Shown one piece after another: positions 63,972-64,000 of a DNA stretch of 64,000 nucleotides. The translations under genes were made by a program, and so were the position numbers. The notes under the pieces are model-generated. The model made no database searches and was not told the DNA's origin. It saw nothing but the letters and a program-made list of their open reading frames with translations. The stretch covers positions 193,941 through 257,940 of the forward strand of contig CAVXSO010000003.1 in the NCBI GenBank assembly GCA_963764465.1, in the 5' to 3' direction. Each line of letters starts with the position of its first letter. Within the stretch, counting starts at the first letter, position 1. Origin of the DNA: JAJXXT01 sp963764465 (GTDB taxonomy: Bacteria; Pseudomonadota; Alphaproteobacteria; Acetobacterales; Acetobacteraceae).

Positions 63972-64000
63972 AGCCGCCGGGCCGGCGCCGGCGCTAGTGG

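Overview
The window is about 70% G+C, with densely packed genes and many ATGA or TGATG stop/start overlaps. The gene order purC-purS-purQ-purL-bolA-grxD, a three-gene pntAA-pntAB-pntB operon and a PEP-CTERM protein point to an alphaproteobacterium. A member of the Acetobacteraceae or a related Rhodospirillales is my best guess; I cannot name a genus. No rRNA, tRNA, CRISPR array or complete insertion sequence was found.

Layout. 1-7 kb: end-truncated DUF1800 gene, a free-standing EF-G gene, two small proteins, and a sugar-type ABC importer lacking its ATPase. 7-10.5 kb: a hypothetical gene, an XRE-cupin regulator facing a GHNGGPP microprotein, and an SPFH/NfeD/membrane-protein operon. 10.5-15 kb: a five-gene, translationally coupled catabolic operon (alpha/beta hydrolase, N-carbamoyl-D-amino acid hydrolase, FAH-family hydrolase, LysE exporter, flavin monooxygenase). 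15-19 kb: a PEP-carboxylase-like protein with altered catalytic motifs, divergent from DUF445. 19-28.6 kb: methyltransferase, FMN 2-hydroxyacid oxidase coupled to a nucleoside transporter, cupin/MarR pair with clear operators, ABC exporter, glycosyltransferase, lipoprotein, and a lower-GC TfoX/isomerase pair. 28.8-35.4 kb: DapA-family lyase, PEP-CTERM protein, and the purine operon with bolA-grxD. 35.6-46.5 kb: acyl-CoA dehydrogenase homologue, RND efflux operon, purB, TerC-family protein, sulfatase. 46.6-58.4 kb: radC, GST, thioesterase, map, hyuB/hyuA, hydroxyacid dehydrogenase overlapping a cupin gene, an IS1-type transposase scrap, and pntAA-AB-B.

58.4-64 kb is an accessory island with lower G+C and longer gaps. 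It holds a frameshifted gene, a free-standing AAA ATPase, a HipBA toxin-antitoxin pair, and two copies (one truncated, one complete) of a phage replication-like DNA-binding gene. The two copies form a 229-bp direct repeat, 98.7% identical, flanking hipBA, and each has its own operator-bearing leader. Recombination across the repeat would remove hipBA and rebuild one complete gene.

Two observations stand out. The first is this repeat-bounded hipBA module. The second is an unusual crop of at least ten short tandem arrays (units of 12-35 bp) placed at gene starts, gene ends or between genes. Several duplicate a stop codon or add in-frame peptide repeats: purC is followed by two 12-codon ORFs, and the thioesterase has repeats at both ends.
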